Assembly: GCA_037176845.1 (NCBI GenBank)
Contig: JAYKXP010000188.1
Coordinates: 1 to 64,000, forward strand
Origin: Paramarasmius palmivorus
Lineage: Eukaryota; Basidiomycota; Agaricomycetes; Agaricales; Marasmiaceae
DNA: 64,000 bases
Reading direction: 5' to 3'
This document shows positions 1 to 12,139 of this stretch, piece after piece. The position numbers and the translations under genes were made by a program. The notes beneath the pieces are model-generated. The model made no database searches. It was not told where the DNA came from and saw nothing but the letters and a program-made list of their open reading frames with translations. Position 1 is the first letter of the stretch. Every line of letters begins with the position of its first letter.

Positions 1-1140
1 TTGATACACTACACGAGTACGCCGCATTCTCGAGCACTCTTTTTTCTGCTGATCACTTGCCTTCCTCGTTTAGCTGCCCGAGCCTACCTGAATTCACCGT
101 GGCTTCAATCCAACACACCCGCTATGAAGAGCCTCCGTATCCCCGACATCATCTTCCACCTTTCTGGAATACCCGCAGTTGCTTTCTTCTCGAACATTCA
201 GACACCGTTTCCATGGCAAACTTGAGAGTTGGGTCAGTGGTCGATAGAGAGGCGATGATGGAGTACACAGGAAGGAGAGGTCGCTGGGAACAGCGTTCGG
301 ATTCTGTGTACCGCTCGTCGCGTTGCTCCCTCTGGGGGATACATTTTCTACACTCCTATATGCCTTCCTGATGGCAAATCATCTCCGTTCACCTTCCTCC
401 CCCATTCTCTCTGCGATCCCCCATATGCATTCTTCGCCCTGCTCCTCTGTATTAGACCTTCCGTCATTTGCCCCTTTGCTTTTGGGCTCGTTCCTCCCGC
501 CGGGCATGGAAGTGGACGTGGGGAAAGAGCTTTGATCAGCGTGGCTGGGTACCAGTCACGAGGGAGTATCAGAAGCAGCGCTGACCCCTTAACCCGTTTT
601 TCCAGACGTTACCTGCATTCATATAGTCACGAAGACGGGCTTAGTTCGTCGCTGTCCCTAACCTCTCTCTTACCGCTCCGTTCAAGGCCTTCACAATGAA
701 CGAGCGCTATGATCTTGCTCTGGTTCTGCAGTTCAACGTGTAAAAGTACAGTATTCTTCCTTTCCCTTCATGTTTGACTACTGACTCATCTCTCGGATCC
801 ATGAAGGTTGTACCCGGGTGCTATACGTACAGAGAGATGGGTACGTCGTAGCTGCTTTCTTTCTGATCAGTCAACGAACTTCGATGATGCTGTTACTGTC
901 ATCTAGGCATCTATCTCTTTTGTACCTTGATTTACAAAGAGTTAAGAGTTAGGGTTACTCTATACTTTCTCTGAACGTTCATCACCGCTTTCCTGCAAGT
1001 CCTGTACGATGAACATGGTTGAAAGGTAGCAAGCGAACCCATTACCTACGTGTACACGATGCAATGCTCTACATTGATGATAATTTGATTTTCCGAATGT
1101 TCTGACGATGATACTGTGGTGCTGATACATGTTCTCCTTG
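1..1140 (+). repeat. Decayed copy of the 3.9-5.8 kb segment
   Basis: This stretch aligns by eye with 3898-5800. Positions 1-150 match 3898-4050 (both begin ttgatacac and share the phrases cctcgtttagctgccc and cacacccgctatgaag). Positions 290-530 match about 4660-4890, and 690-900 match about 5415-5640. In the second copy the last part holds the first recognisable exon of the plus-strand membrane-protein gene. Here the matching frame is interrupted, so I read it as a dead remnant of that gene and its upstream repeats. The short open frames in it have no recognisable product. It is cut by the window start, so the full extent is unknown. Confidence 0.6.
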
Positions 1141-1593
1141 ACAACGTATGATGTTGCATTAAAGCTGCTGAGATTTTCGCGTCATTATTATCCAATTAAA
1201 TTCACGGTGTCACTGATGTTCTTTACATCAACCTTCGAATCCAGAATAAGTTCTCGTGTTGAAGGCGAGGCAGTGCTTTTTTACGTCGTGCATTAGTTCT
1301 CGGGTCGGTGATTGAGCGATGATTCTCGGAATTGATACGCTACTAGTATAAAGGGCAGATATTTCTCTTTGTTGATACAATGAATACTAGGTCTATGAAA
1401 GTTAATGCATATCCCGACTTATACATTAGAGAATGTCGATTCTCTTTTCCGCGCTCCAATTTGCAATATCTGAAGACTTTGTAACGTTTATGAGTGGTAT
1501 GGAATAACACTTCTGGGCCAGCACTATAATCTAGCCACAGGGATGTTTATCATAAAATGCAAGCTCGTTGAACTGAGGCCCTTCTTACACGCA

Positions 1594-2749
1594 TCACCTT
1601 TCCCGCCACTCAGAATGATAACTAGGCGGCATCTCCGACACCCTGACGTGTCCTGTTCGCTGGTGTGGCCTCCGCTCGATGTCATAGTGGTACACGACCA
1701 CTTGATCGAGGCTACTCTCTTCGCCAATGACCTCTTCATCCTCTCCTTCATTCTGACCTGTAGTAGCCCCGTGACTCTCCGCAACGTGTGGAGTGTTGGA
1801 TCCCGGATTCAAACGATCCTTTCGTGAACCATTTTTCTCGGAGGAGTATGTATACGGAGAAATGGGATCGGTGCGTTCTGCTCGTTTACCGGCGAAAGAC
1901 CTTCGGTACCAAACATAGATTGCAATTGCGGCTAAGACGAAGAGCAGACCAAGAGTAGTACCCAAAATAACACTGAGGCGGGATCTGGGAGTAGTGTTAT
2001 GAGGGTTTGCGGTGGGGATTCCAGGCGAGTTGGACGCCACAGCCGTAGTGGAAGAATAGGTAGCCACCGGAGTAGCCTCAGAGTCAGCTGTTGATCTGGG
2101 CCCAGCCGGCTGAGATGTCGAAAAAATTGTGTTTGTCAAAGTGTACGTTTCGGCTTGTGTAGTACTTTCGTGGAAATTAATCATGTTAGTTGAATGATAT
2201 TGTGGATTGACCAAGACTTCGTACCTTGGTTCCGTCATAGTAATCTTCCCTCCTAGTCGTGCCGATGTACCGAATCTGGAATCGGTCATTATTGCTTGTC
2301 AGAAGACGCGAACATAGGTAGAGCTTACCCAGAAGCTTCCAAGTGGTATATTCTGCTGATTACAGTTAGTTGTGTACAGAGTTTCGCATGTGTGGACATA
2401 CCCTGTTCTTGTCGCAGTAAAAGGTATTGTTCCATCAGTCTGGTTGGGCTTGGAGTTCATTTCGATTACACTGCTGGTGATAACAGGGCTGTCTTTTACA
2501 GAAATTATCTGGATATTGTCGAATGAAAACCCTGGAAGGCCTGTAAACCTCCATTTCGCACTAGTCGGAACATTCACCGTTCCTGTGGACGGAACGTCGA
2601 TGTTACTCAGAGATGATGCTATGAAGTCTAACACTGGAGTAGCAAGGGCCACCAAGGCCAAAGAGGACAAGAAAGCGATAACCCTAGAGCAATTTGGTCG
2701 ATCGAGTGGTATAATATGAGACTGACACGTACCTTGGACGTATAATCAT
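1594..2749 (-). CDS. Ser/Thr-rich single-pass membrane protein (paralogue 1)
   Basis: Secreted or plasma-membrane protein of unknown role; the layout recalls fungal Mid2-like wall sensors, but I cannot prove that family. A 17-nt first exon (2733-2749, ATG at 2749) joins across a 49-nt intron to 2683 and gives the signal peptide MIIRPRVIAFLSSLALVALA. A beta-type ectodomain of about 100 residues follows (ending FTATRTG), then an intron near 2410-2330, a Thr/Ser-rich stalk, one membrane helix (VILGTTLGLLFVLAAIAIYVW) followed by the basic stop-transfer YRRS, and an acidic cytoplasmic tail ending PPSYHSEWRER. The paralogue at 10181-11433 has the same exon plan and 17-nt first exon. The gene is convergent with the decayed plus-strand copy at 1-1140. 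The middle exon junctions are uncertain. Confidence 0.7.
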
Positions 2750-3720
2750 TCTAAACAAAGGATGAATCGCCAGATTCACGAGAATGAGAGGCCCGGGGGA
2801 GACAATGTAAGCAAGCAACCTCTGGCTCATTTGGGCTTTTGAAAGCAGGTCATGAAGTATTGCCATCCAGTGCGATGCAGGATAACACGGAAACCAACTC
2901 ATTCCAGGCAATTCAATGATGAAAAGTTGTGATGACAAGTGAGGTATTTTACGATGCCATGATCATTGAATGACAGAAAAAGTTATAAGGAGGAGCGCAA
3001 GTCAATCTCTCAGCCTCTACCCACCAGTTCACAGGTCACCGAAAGTCGGGTGCGACGGTGGGATACTGCAGGCGACAACTACCGGAATAGAAATCCATGA
3101 CGTCCCTCGCGAGGTGTCAGTGACCGTACTTTGATCGTGTTCGCATTTACAACATCACTCAATTGAGACGCCAGATAACCTCCGAATTAGGAATGGCTGA
3201 TTCCTATGGTATTAGATGATGATATTTTCGTACGACTGCGCTTGGCTGCGCATATGATGTTGCCACGGGGCTCCATAATGATAAAACCAGATCGCAGCTC
3301 GTATCATACTATCCCTCAATATCGATGCTTCTTCCCCTCAAAGCGGTGAAGTTCACGGGCACGTCCGAGCCGGAGCTCCTAGCCCTAACCCTCGTCCTTT
3401 GCGAGAATTGATTACGTACTTTTTTACAATCCTCGACGTCCATCATCCCGCTTTTGCTCTCCATCGAAGCCAGCGAGAATATGCCTCGAAAAGAGATTTC
3501 TTTTTGATTCTCAGATTACTAGGACTCGGACATCGTTCAACATAGACTCAACAGCTGGTCAAGCTAATGAGCTGTTCAAAGGTAAGAATTGATCAAGCTT
3601 TTTTTCCCTGTTAACGAGCTCACTAACATACCCGTCAGCATAGGATCGAGGGCTGTATAATTGGAGCTGTGACGATCTCTGGGTATCGGACTCGTTGTGA
3701 TGGACGCATAAGCTCGAGGT
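2750..3720. other. Upstream region of paralogue 1, duplicated at 11434-12000
   Basis: No convincing gene. Positions 2960-3055 resemble 11730-11830 (shared phrases such as gtcaatctctcagc/gtcaatatctcagc and ttcacaggt), so the duplicated segment extends past the promoter of the minus-strand gene. The rest holds nothing I can name. Confidence 0.45.
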
Positions 3721-3729
3721 AGGTTGGGT

Positions 3730-5040
3730 CGGCCAGCTGCGCTTCTTGAACCATCTGACATATGCTCCTCCAGCCGGCTACTCGAAGGACACGGCCTATC
3801 CTGCACTCGACAACGCGGAATCATTCACGATGTCCTCTTCAACGTTCTCTTAGTCCCTCCATGGTTGTCATCTCCCACCGTTTCGGTATACACCCCGTTG
3901 ATACACTTGACAAGTACGCCGCATCTTCGGGTACTCTTTCTTTCTGCTGACACTTCCCTTCCTCGTTTAGCTGCCCAACTTCACCAGAACTCACCGTGGC
4001 CTGAATCTAACACACCCGCTATGAAGATCCCTCATACCCTCGCCTATTGTCGTCCACTCGCTGGAACACCGCACATCACGCAGCCGCTCTTTTCTCCAAC
4101 GTTCCGACGCCATTTCCATGGGAGGCTTGGGGCTGTGATAAGTGATTGCTTGAGAAGTGTGGATGTATTGCCCAGGTTAGAAGTAGGAGTGATGAAGGAG
4201 ACCCTCAGGGTACGTCGGCCAGCCGCGCTCCTTGACAATCCCTGACATGGGTTCCTCCAGCCGATTACTCGAAGGACAATCACATAACAATGCTCTCGAT
4301 GACATCTTCCACGCCGTCCTAATGGCCCATCGTCGTTATTCCCCACGTGGGCTGACGTATAAGCACTACCGCGTTGATAGGGTGCGCACAACCGTCGATA
4401 ACAGGTACGCCACATCTTTGGGCTCTCTTTTCCTTTACTGACGTTTGATCCTCTTAGTATGCTACCCAAACCAACCCGAATTCACCCGCGATGAAGACCC
4501 TCTGTACCCTCAATCATTGTCGTCCACTTTAGTGGAACACCCTATCTCCCCTCGAACATTCCGCCGCCGTTTGCTAGGGGTACTTGAGGATAGGGTTCAG
4601 TGGTCGCCTGACTTGCGAAGCTGGGGTACACCGAAAGAAGGAGAGGTTAATAGAAAGAGAGTTCACATTCCGTTTATCGCTCGTCGCGTGTCTATCTCTG
4701 GAAGACACCCCCCCTCCAGAATCCCCTCTAGTACAATCGTCTTCGCGTTTCTCCCCCAGGAACAACCCCTTCTCTCCACGATCCCCCACATCCGCCTTCT
4801 GTCTTCGCCATGTTTTTGTTCGTTCTTGGGCCTTGATGTGTCGTGCTTCGCCTTTGGGTTCATTTGTTCCCTGGGATATGGAAGTAGGCGTATAGATGGA
4901 CCTTCGACAGGCGTAGCTTCGTTCTTCCAGGTGTTATGGCGATATTTACATGAATTGAGCATTGCTCGTCGTTGTGATGGGTACGCCGCACCTTTAGGTC
5001 CTTTTGCTTTCGTCGATCAGCTACCCGACCCGACTTAGTA
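3730..5040 (+). repeat. Degenerate tandem repeat, unit about 480 bp
   Basis: The block starting gtcggccagctgcgcttctt near 3730 recurs near 4213 as gtcggccagccgcgctcctt. Both run through ctcctccagccg.tactcgaaggaca into a segment with gtacgccgcatc/gtacgccacatc, ctaacacacccgctatgaag/cacccgcgatgaag, and a proline-rich open stretch. A further partial unit begins near 4960. The offset is about 483 bp. Several open frames cross the units but share no reading frame and show no domain, so I treat this as non-coding repeat or decayed coding sequence upstream of the gene at 5340. Confidence 0.6.
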
Positions 5041-5339
5041 GGGCAACAATCTATAACACTTTTCACGTCGCTGGATTACCCTAATCGCCTTCTTCACGAC
5101 CATTCCGAAGTCGTTTCCAAGAGGAAATTGTAGGCAGGATGAGCGGTTGGTTGGTTGATAACCGAAGACTGGCTCGTTAGAAGTAGGCTCGAATCCTGTT
5201 GTTCGCTCGTCGCATTTCTCGCTCCGAAAGACTACAACCCCCTCTACAATACCAGGGCGTGGCCGGGTACTTGGTCAAGGGTATGTTATCCAGTCACAAA
5301 AGAGTTTTAAAACAAGCACTGATTTACCTCTCCCCGTGC

Positions 5340-8300
5340 CGTTCTCCTAGGCGTTGCTGACACTCCCATGGTCATCACAGCCGTTATCGTCCAAGATCTC
5401 CACGACGCGGAAGGAGCGCTATGGTCTCAATTCGATTTCGAAGTTCAGGGTGGACAGGTATGGTATTCTTTCTTCTCATCCATGTTCAACTGACAGTCAT
5501 CTCCCAAATCCACCAGGTGCATACTTCTTACTCGTAAGGATAGCTGTGACCTCGCGCTATACACATTGTTCACAGAGGTCTGGGGTATGTCGTCGCTGTG
5601 TTCTTTTTGACCAGTCAACGCACTCTTACGTTGTTGGGATTCATCGAGGTGGCTATTATGCGTCTGGACGTTCTTTCTGAACCTATACTAGAAGGGTAGC
5701 AAACTATTGCCTACGTGTACACGATATCGTACAATCGTCACCACTGGAATCATTCCGAGACCGCTGACAATGATGTAGTAGTTCTCCTTGACAACGCTTG
5801 TGATATTAACAACGATTCAAACTTGCGAGGGCCCAATCATATAAGGTTTAGGTTGTGAAGAGGTGTTCATCCGGTCTGGTTACAGTAGTTGTGAAGGTAT
5901 GTTTTCATCACTCTGGTGACCGTCGGATTGGATCATAAATCCTTGCCGCAACTACCGTTAAGTTTGCTCAAAACATGATATCTGGCGCAACGAACCTTTG
6001 ATATCACATACCAAATTCAGGGTCGCGACGGATGCAAACTAACATTGCCTCGCACGGCGCGTTGCAGGGAATAGGGAGTGTAACCTCTACTGTATGCTGG
6101 CTTCGTATACCTCCTTACTTAATGTCGGAAGCAGATTCCAGATGAACGGAATGGTACGTGCGTCTTCGTGAATCTCATTCCCACTCTCGTGCTTCAGCGC
6201 GAGCGTCATTCTTTATTCACTTGCTCTGCCGTGATCTCCGAATCCGGCTTCTTCTCCTAGTATTATGCCATCGTGATCTACTTTTCTAACTCCAAGCCGT
6301 ATCCGGAGTGACTGATCACCCATCTACTCAACCTGATTCAGAAGCGTCTGTAGTATCAGATTCACGACGAACTCGTGGTCACCTGTGAGAGTATCTTCCG
6401 GTGCTATGCAGGTATGATCAAGACTGGGGTCAAATCGAAAGGTTCTTTGATGTGCTATTCTTGTGGTTTCTCAGTGTTGCGGGTGCGAGCTATTGAATGT
6501 TCCTTCCGTTACGCTAATGCTTGTGCTTTCCCCAGAACATAATGCTTCGACTACTGAGGTACGTCTCATTCAGTTTGCTGAATATATTCCTTACGGGCGT
6601 TATAGCTTGTTCGTGCTTACATGTATACCGTGTCGCCAAGCCTTCAAGATCGAAAGTGTCATTCCCACAACTGCTGAGATAGTTGACGATTCCATTACGC
6701 TTCAAGTGATGTGGTCCATAACCCCCGGGGACGATATCGACCCATCGTCACTTGGTTTCGCTCTCATTAAAGCGATTCCAAGCTCTTCAACCCAAGAAAC
6801 CACTACTTCTACCTCTACATCTGCATCTGCGATTCAGTATAACACTTCTAGGGTTTCGTTCAATCCAGTGTTTGCTGGGTGAGGAATATGGTTCAGAGCC
6901 TTTTTCAACGCTGAATCAACACTCTCAGGTCATATCATATACAAGTTTGGCTTACCAGGTAAACCAGATACATGAAACAAGAGTCACCTATTTAACGGTA
7001 TTTTTAAGCACAATCGACTCTGATCCCCAGTTACTCCTGCGTCAGTACAGTGACCCAATCACGGTCAGAGATCCACATCAAGGTTCAACAGACGGTGGAA
7101 TCATCAGTGCTATCCTTTTTGGGTTGAGCACCTCGTCTCCACAGAGCACCAGTAGTGACATTGAGTACACTTATTTTGCTTTCTAGATTTCATATCATGC
7201 TGATGTGATATCCTATCTCAAGTCAAAATACAACCCATACTCCAGCTAGTACCACCCCAGGTTCTCAAACTTCTAATTCCTTTGATCATGCTGCCACGCA
7301 CTCTCAAGCATCCGACATCTCTAATCATACCCATCGCTCTACCGCTCTCATTGTCGGGATAACTACCGGCATAATGGGATCTATCATCCTCGCAGCAATA
7401 AGCGGAATACTCATCCTTCGACGCAATCGCATCCGCTCAAAAGTCATAAGATCAACACGCGTATCACCTTTCCCAAACTGGACATCGGAATCAAACGTAT
7501 GGGGTCACAAAAAAACAGAACTGTGCGCAACAGAGGATTCGGAGACCTATCACGATAATGAAGTGGTTTACGGGGATGATACACCAAGTCCCGGGAGGCG
7601 TGCGGATTCCCACAATAATGAAGTGATCCCCGAGGAAGATGGACCAAATCGTGGGAGGCGTGTGGTTTATCTCCACGATAGTGGTTGGAGTATGCTCCTC
7701 CGTTTGTACATTTAATCAGCCGCGAGAATTTCTTGCAAGAACGAGAGAAAATGTGAAAATGGCGCGAGTTTTTGGTCCAAAACAGCGAGCTGACAGCAAG
7801 CGAGATTTTTTTCCAGGGCATGTTTGCACGGTCCGCGTTCGTCCCGGTGATTCCGATGGGATGACGCGTCCTACTCTGAGTCTTGTAGTCTCATTTCTTA
7901 TCCTTCGACGTTCATGGCAGTGTCGACTATCCTTCTCATGTTCCTTCCGTTAATGTCAAACTCTGCAGCAGTGCAGGACTCTTAGGTCTATCACCGTTCT
8001 TCAAAAACATGGTACCATCGACCTTTCCCGACAGTTTCAGACATCTTCACCGTACGCGTTTCCCTGATTCCGTCCGCGCCAGCGTCCATCGGCAGAAATT
8101 CATTCAAGCTCTGAAACACTGTATCAAATCTTCCCATCTCAATGGCACTTCCTAGATTTCTAGTAATAGATAGGGACGGCATCAAGGGCCCGTTTTTCTA
8201 GGTTACATTGAAGTTGGTTGAATGTTAGTCTTGTGTTGCAGATTGCAATGAATCGATCATGGATTTTGACCCCGGCATGTTCTCTGCCATTTTCCCCTTG

Positions 8301-9248
8301 AATTACCTTCTCAGTCCCTAGTCCTCGTATCAGGTATGCTGCCTCCAACATCAGGATACGACAGAATCTCATTAATTATTTGTATCGTATCTCCATTTTT
8401 GTTCTTGCATACCACCATGGACAGAATATAACCATGCCAGACCAACATTCATCGATTCATCACTCGAAACACCGTGACGGCCGTGCGTGAACAGCCTGAG
8501 GACCAAGTTACTCTCAACCTTGTTAGCGTATAGATTCGGCTCCTGTACCATGCCTTCAGGATCGACATGCCAATGACATTGTTTGATCCTCTAACATTGC
8601 TACCGCTTCACATCCGGACACGACATTGTTGACTACGTTAGACCTCCCTGGCTTTCATGAAAATACTGATCCAGATATGTTTCTTCAACTGACAGATCTT
8701 GATACTATTCAGATGACGGACACTCACTAGTTACTCTAGATCCTGCTTGCTTCGTACGTTGTCTAGCTAGTGTCTATGCAAGGCAGTTCAAGTTTTCAAG
8801 GTATTAAGTATCTATGTCTTGATAACACGCTTCATTTCGATGTCAGCTCCAAGGCCAAAACTCTTACGCTTTAGGTCACGATGGCTAGATTCTCATTGTG
8901 TTTCTCCTTCGAAGGTGTTATGTATTTGAAGACATGCTTGTAGACTCTCAGAGGTCCGTTTCGGTGTCGGCCGACGTCGGGATCCAGAACCGATGACCCG
9001 GACCGCTCAACCGCACCTGCAATTCTCTCTCGCGCAACCTCCAAAAAAATCTCGCTCGCTGTTTTGGACCGAAAACTCGCGCCATTTTCACATTTTCTCT
9101 CGTTCTTGCAAGAAATTCTCGCGGCTGATTAAATGTACAAACGGAGGAGCATAGTTGGAGGCCCCCATTACATCACGAATCCGAGATAGATCATTCAGAG
9201 GACTCGAGCATCGTTGTGATGCCGCCACTGTATGATGAAGCCATGTAA
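5340..9248 (+). pseudogene. Ser/Thr-rich membrane protein (paralogue 3), broken by a TIR element
   Basis: Exons visible in order: 5351-5456 (frame VADTPMVITAVIVQDLHDAE), an exon after the intron ending near 5515 (AYFLLVRIAVT), and 6655-6880 (KIESVIPTTAEIVDDSITLQ, then a Thr/Ser run). A membrane helix lies near 7350-7430 (ALIVGITTGIMGSIILAAIS, then basic RRNRIRSK). The cytoplasmic tail has two imperfect repeats around NNEV..EDGP..GRR. The tail is cut at 7690 by an inserted element. Removing the element and one target copy rejoins the frame as GWRPPLHHESEIDHSED and then PPLYDEAM with a stop at 9246-9248, a natural end comparable to PPSYHSEW in paralogue 1. With the insertion the frame ends at 7713. 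The 5' end and several introns are uncertain. Confidence 0.62.
7691..9153. mobile_element. 1,463-bp non-autonomous DNA transposon with about 110-bp TIRs
   Basis: The left end (tatgctcctccgtttgtaca) is repeated inverted at the right end (ggaggagcata). The match continues for about 110 bp through the segments cgcgagaatttcttgcaaga and ggtccaaaacagcgag, with one extra segment in the left copy near 7790. The flanks carry an exact 7-bp duplication, gttggag (7684-7690 and 9154-9160). The interior has no open frame of transposase size, so it needs a transposase from elsewhere. Superfamily unknown: a 7-bp duplication does not fit the usual hAT (8), Mutator (9) or Tc1 (TA) rules. Confidence 0.85.
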
Positions 9249-10180
9249 CGTAAAGAGGTAGTTATAATGTATCACGCTTGGACTCTTGACCGATGAAAAC
9301 CGTGTTCCAAGGGAATGAAGAAGGTGAGATGGATTGGCGCGAGTATGTTAAGAACAATGAGACTTCAAAGACGCTCCGTTGTAAGAAGTCTCTCGCGAGA
9401 ACACGATGAACATCATTTTTCTCGTCCAAACGGCTCTAGAATCAAACGGAATATCTGAATTGTCCTTTTCTGCGCTCTAATTCATCTATTGGATACTCGA
9501 TAATCACAAATTTGGTGGAAGCGTTCGCAAGTGGTATAACACCTCTCGGCCTGTAATACAATCCAGCCGAGGCTATAAATCATAAGAGTGCGAGTTCATA
9601 CCTCGATTCCCATTATGAACGAGCCTAGGGAGTTAATAACGTAGCAAGCTTAACGAGGAGATACTAAAAGTTTAGTACACCGTATGATGACACTTGTATT
9701 TCTCCGTACACGCTAATTATCTCGAAGGTATCTTAATGAAAACAATGCAGGGCACTAGTCATCATGACGTCCGAGTCACTCATAGTCCCATGATTCCAAG
9801 TCTGCAACTGTACAAGCAACTTAACCGACAAGTCCATTCGATGTCACTGATCATGATATACACTTGAAGGCTCAACTCACCTACAAGGTACAATCATCAA
9901 CGCACATGCGGGAGCGAATCAAACCAGCAAAAATTAGATTGGCATGGCTTTTTAGTGACTACTGGCGTTGTCAGATATCGCATTTGTATGATTGTACGTG
10001 AGAAAGTAAAGAATAATACAATAAATTACTATGGAGTTAAACATTAAGCAAAGGAAATCGCGTGCTATACTTGGTACGCCACATAAACCCATCACTGGAA
10101 AGAGTAAGCGCGTTATTACACGATATCAACGGCGAATCTACGTTTACCATGGTAAAGGATCGCCCAAATTCCCCAATGAG
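9249..10180. other. Intergenic region between convergent genes
   Basis: No gene seen. About 9450-9600 aligns with 1440-1560 (tctgcgctctaatt/tccgcgctccaatt, agtggtataacac/agtggtatggaataacac, atccagcc/atctagcc). It is the duplicated 3' flank shared by the two convergent gene pairs. Confidence 0.5.
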
Positions 10181-11433
10181 CTATTTACCCTGATCACTTC
10201 CATGTTTCTCCGTGATGATTGTCAGATCTGTTGACTCCCGTAATGGTCGTCGTTTCTCGAAGACTTTCTCCTTTGCCCATACTTGCGAGACAGAGTCGGA
10301 TGGCCCAAGAGTACTGGTATGTGGCTCATCCTCTTCCGACTTAAAATAAGATGTGGTACGAGACCTGCTCCCAAAGCTGTATCGAGAAGACATCCACCAT
10401 GGTCTCGTGGCAGTTAAATCTTTGTCGAGAATCCCACTGGCCGACGCACGGCTCGATGACCTTCTGTACCAAAGGCAGAGTGAAATCGCGGCTATGATGA
10501 CGATTAGGCCAAGAATTGTACCCAAGATTGCTCCAAGGAGTGATCTAGAACTAGTAGCTTCTGGGGAGGTCAACTGGCTCGGGTTTGGCATACCGGACGG
10601 ATTAGGCACTGTGGCTAACGTCGGAGCCTGTGTAACCGCCGTGGTAGTCATCAGAGTAACCTCAGGTGACCTATAAATAACCTAAGCGCACGAAAGTGTG
10701 AACTGATCCAGAAATTTCTGACGTTGATGTCACACCTGGAGGAATTGTGGACCCGGCAGAGTCATTCGTTGATATGGGCCCAACCGGCTGAGATGTCGAT
10801 GAAATTGTGTTTGTCGAAGTCTGGGTTTCGGCTTGCGTAGAACTGTCGTGGGAATTGATCATGTTGAATATTGTGGATTGACCAAGACTTCGTACCTTGG
10901 TTCCGTTATAGTAATATCCCTTCCTAGTCGTGCAGATGCACCTAGTCTGAAATCGGTCATTATTGCTTGCCAGAAGACATGAAAATGGGAAGGTTTACCC
11001 AGAAACTTCTAAGTGATATACTCTGTTGATTGTTGAGTTGTGTACAGAAGTACAAAACTATGAATCTGTGCACATACCCTGTTCTTGTGGCAGTAAAAGT
11101 TATTGTTCCTTCGGTTTGACCTGGTGTAAAGTTCGTTTGGATCACACTGCTAGTGAAATCAGGCTTTTCTTGCACAAAAACAATCTGGAATTTGTCGAAT
11201 GAAACCCCTGGAAGGCCTGGGATTCTCCAGTTCGCACTAGCCGGAATATTCACCGTTCCCGTGGACGGCACGACCATGCGACTGAGAGATGATGCTATGA
11301 GGTCGAATAGCGGATTGGCAAGAGCCAACAAAGCCAAAGAGGACAAGAAAGCGATAATCCTAGGGAAATCGGTCAATTGAGTGGTATAATATGAGACTTA
11401 TGAGACTGACACGTACCTTGGACATATAATCAT
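10181..11433 (-). CDS. Ser/Thr-rich single-pass membrane protein (paralogue 2)
   Basis: Paralogue of the gene at 1594-2749. The 17-nt first exon (11417-11433) joins across a 57-nt intron to 11359, giving the signal peptide MIICPRIIAFLSSLALLALA. The ectodomain ends FTATRTG, and a phase-matched intron leads to VYHLEVSG. Further exons give a Thr/Ser/Pro stalk (STQAETQTSTNTISSTSQPV), a membrane helix (GAILGTILGLIVIIAAISLCLW) with basic YRRSSSR, and a tail ending EKHGSDQGK at 10181. Between 10671 and 10725 the frame is kept only if a weak-donor intron (gtcaga...tatag, about 52 nt) is removed; otherwise the gene has a stop there. Function unknown; probably a cell-surface protein. Confidence 0.68.
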
Positions 11434-12139
11434 TCTCAGCGAAGGAAAAATTGCCAGATTCACGATAATGAGAGAGGAGACGGGGTGAATAAGTATTCTG
11501 CATCTCATTGGGGCTTTTGAAAGAGGTCATGATCAATATCACCATGCGGGGGATTACAGGGTAACACGGAAACGATCTCATCTGCGTTCTTGATCTTGAT
11601 GAACAATCGATTAGACTGAAATGAGATTTAACCTCTAGACAAGTGTGTATATTCCAGGGGATTAGATGATAGACAGTTGCGATGTCGAGTGAAGTTCTGG
11701 TTGAGTTAGCGGCTACGACAACGGCATGATCATCGAAATGATAAAGGTTATGACGACGAGCGTGAGTCAATATCTCAGCTGTCTCTACCCATGAATTCAC
11801 AGGTTCACTAGAAGTCGAGTGCGACAGTAACATGATCCTGGAAACATACTGGACAATTACTGGAATAAAAGGTGAGCAGGTGAGGCAATGAGTTCATTTC
11901 ATGGCGTTGCTCGCAAGCTGATTATCAAATGCACTGTGATCGTGTTCACAGTTACCCGATCACCGCACGCTGGAGACGCCGGGTGTTCTCTGAATGAAGG
12001 ATTTTTAATTCCTATGGCTTTAGAGAGTGAAGGGCTGGTAGCTTGGTTTGTGTTACGTCAAGATCAGATGAGTGTAACATTGCGCAGTGAAAAGTGCTAT
12101 GCGACATTTGGTATGACACCTATCATCATTCTTGTCTAG

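Noticed and set aside
7684..9160. TA target duplication (Tc1/mariner) for the 1.46-kb element
   Set aside because: The 7-bp gttggag repeat directly outside the ends restores the interrupted frame and explains the flanks better.
10353..10676. Plus-strand ORF opposite the membrane-protein gene
   Set aside because: Shadow of the minus-strand coding exon.
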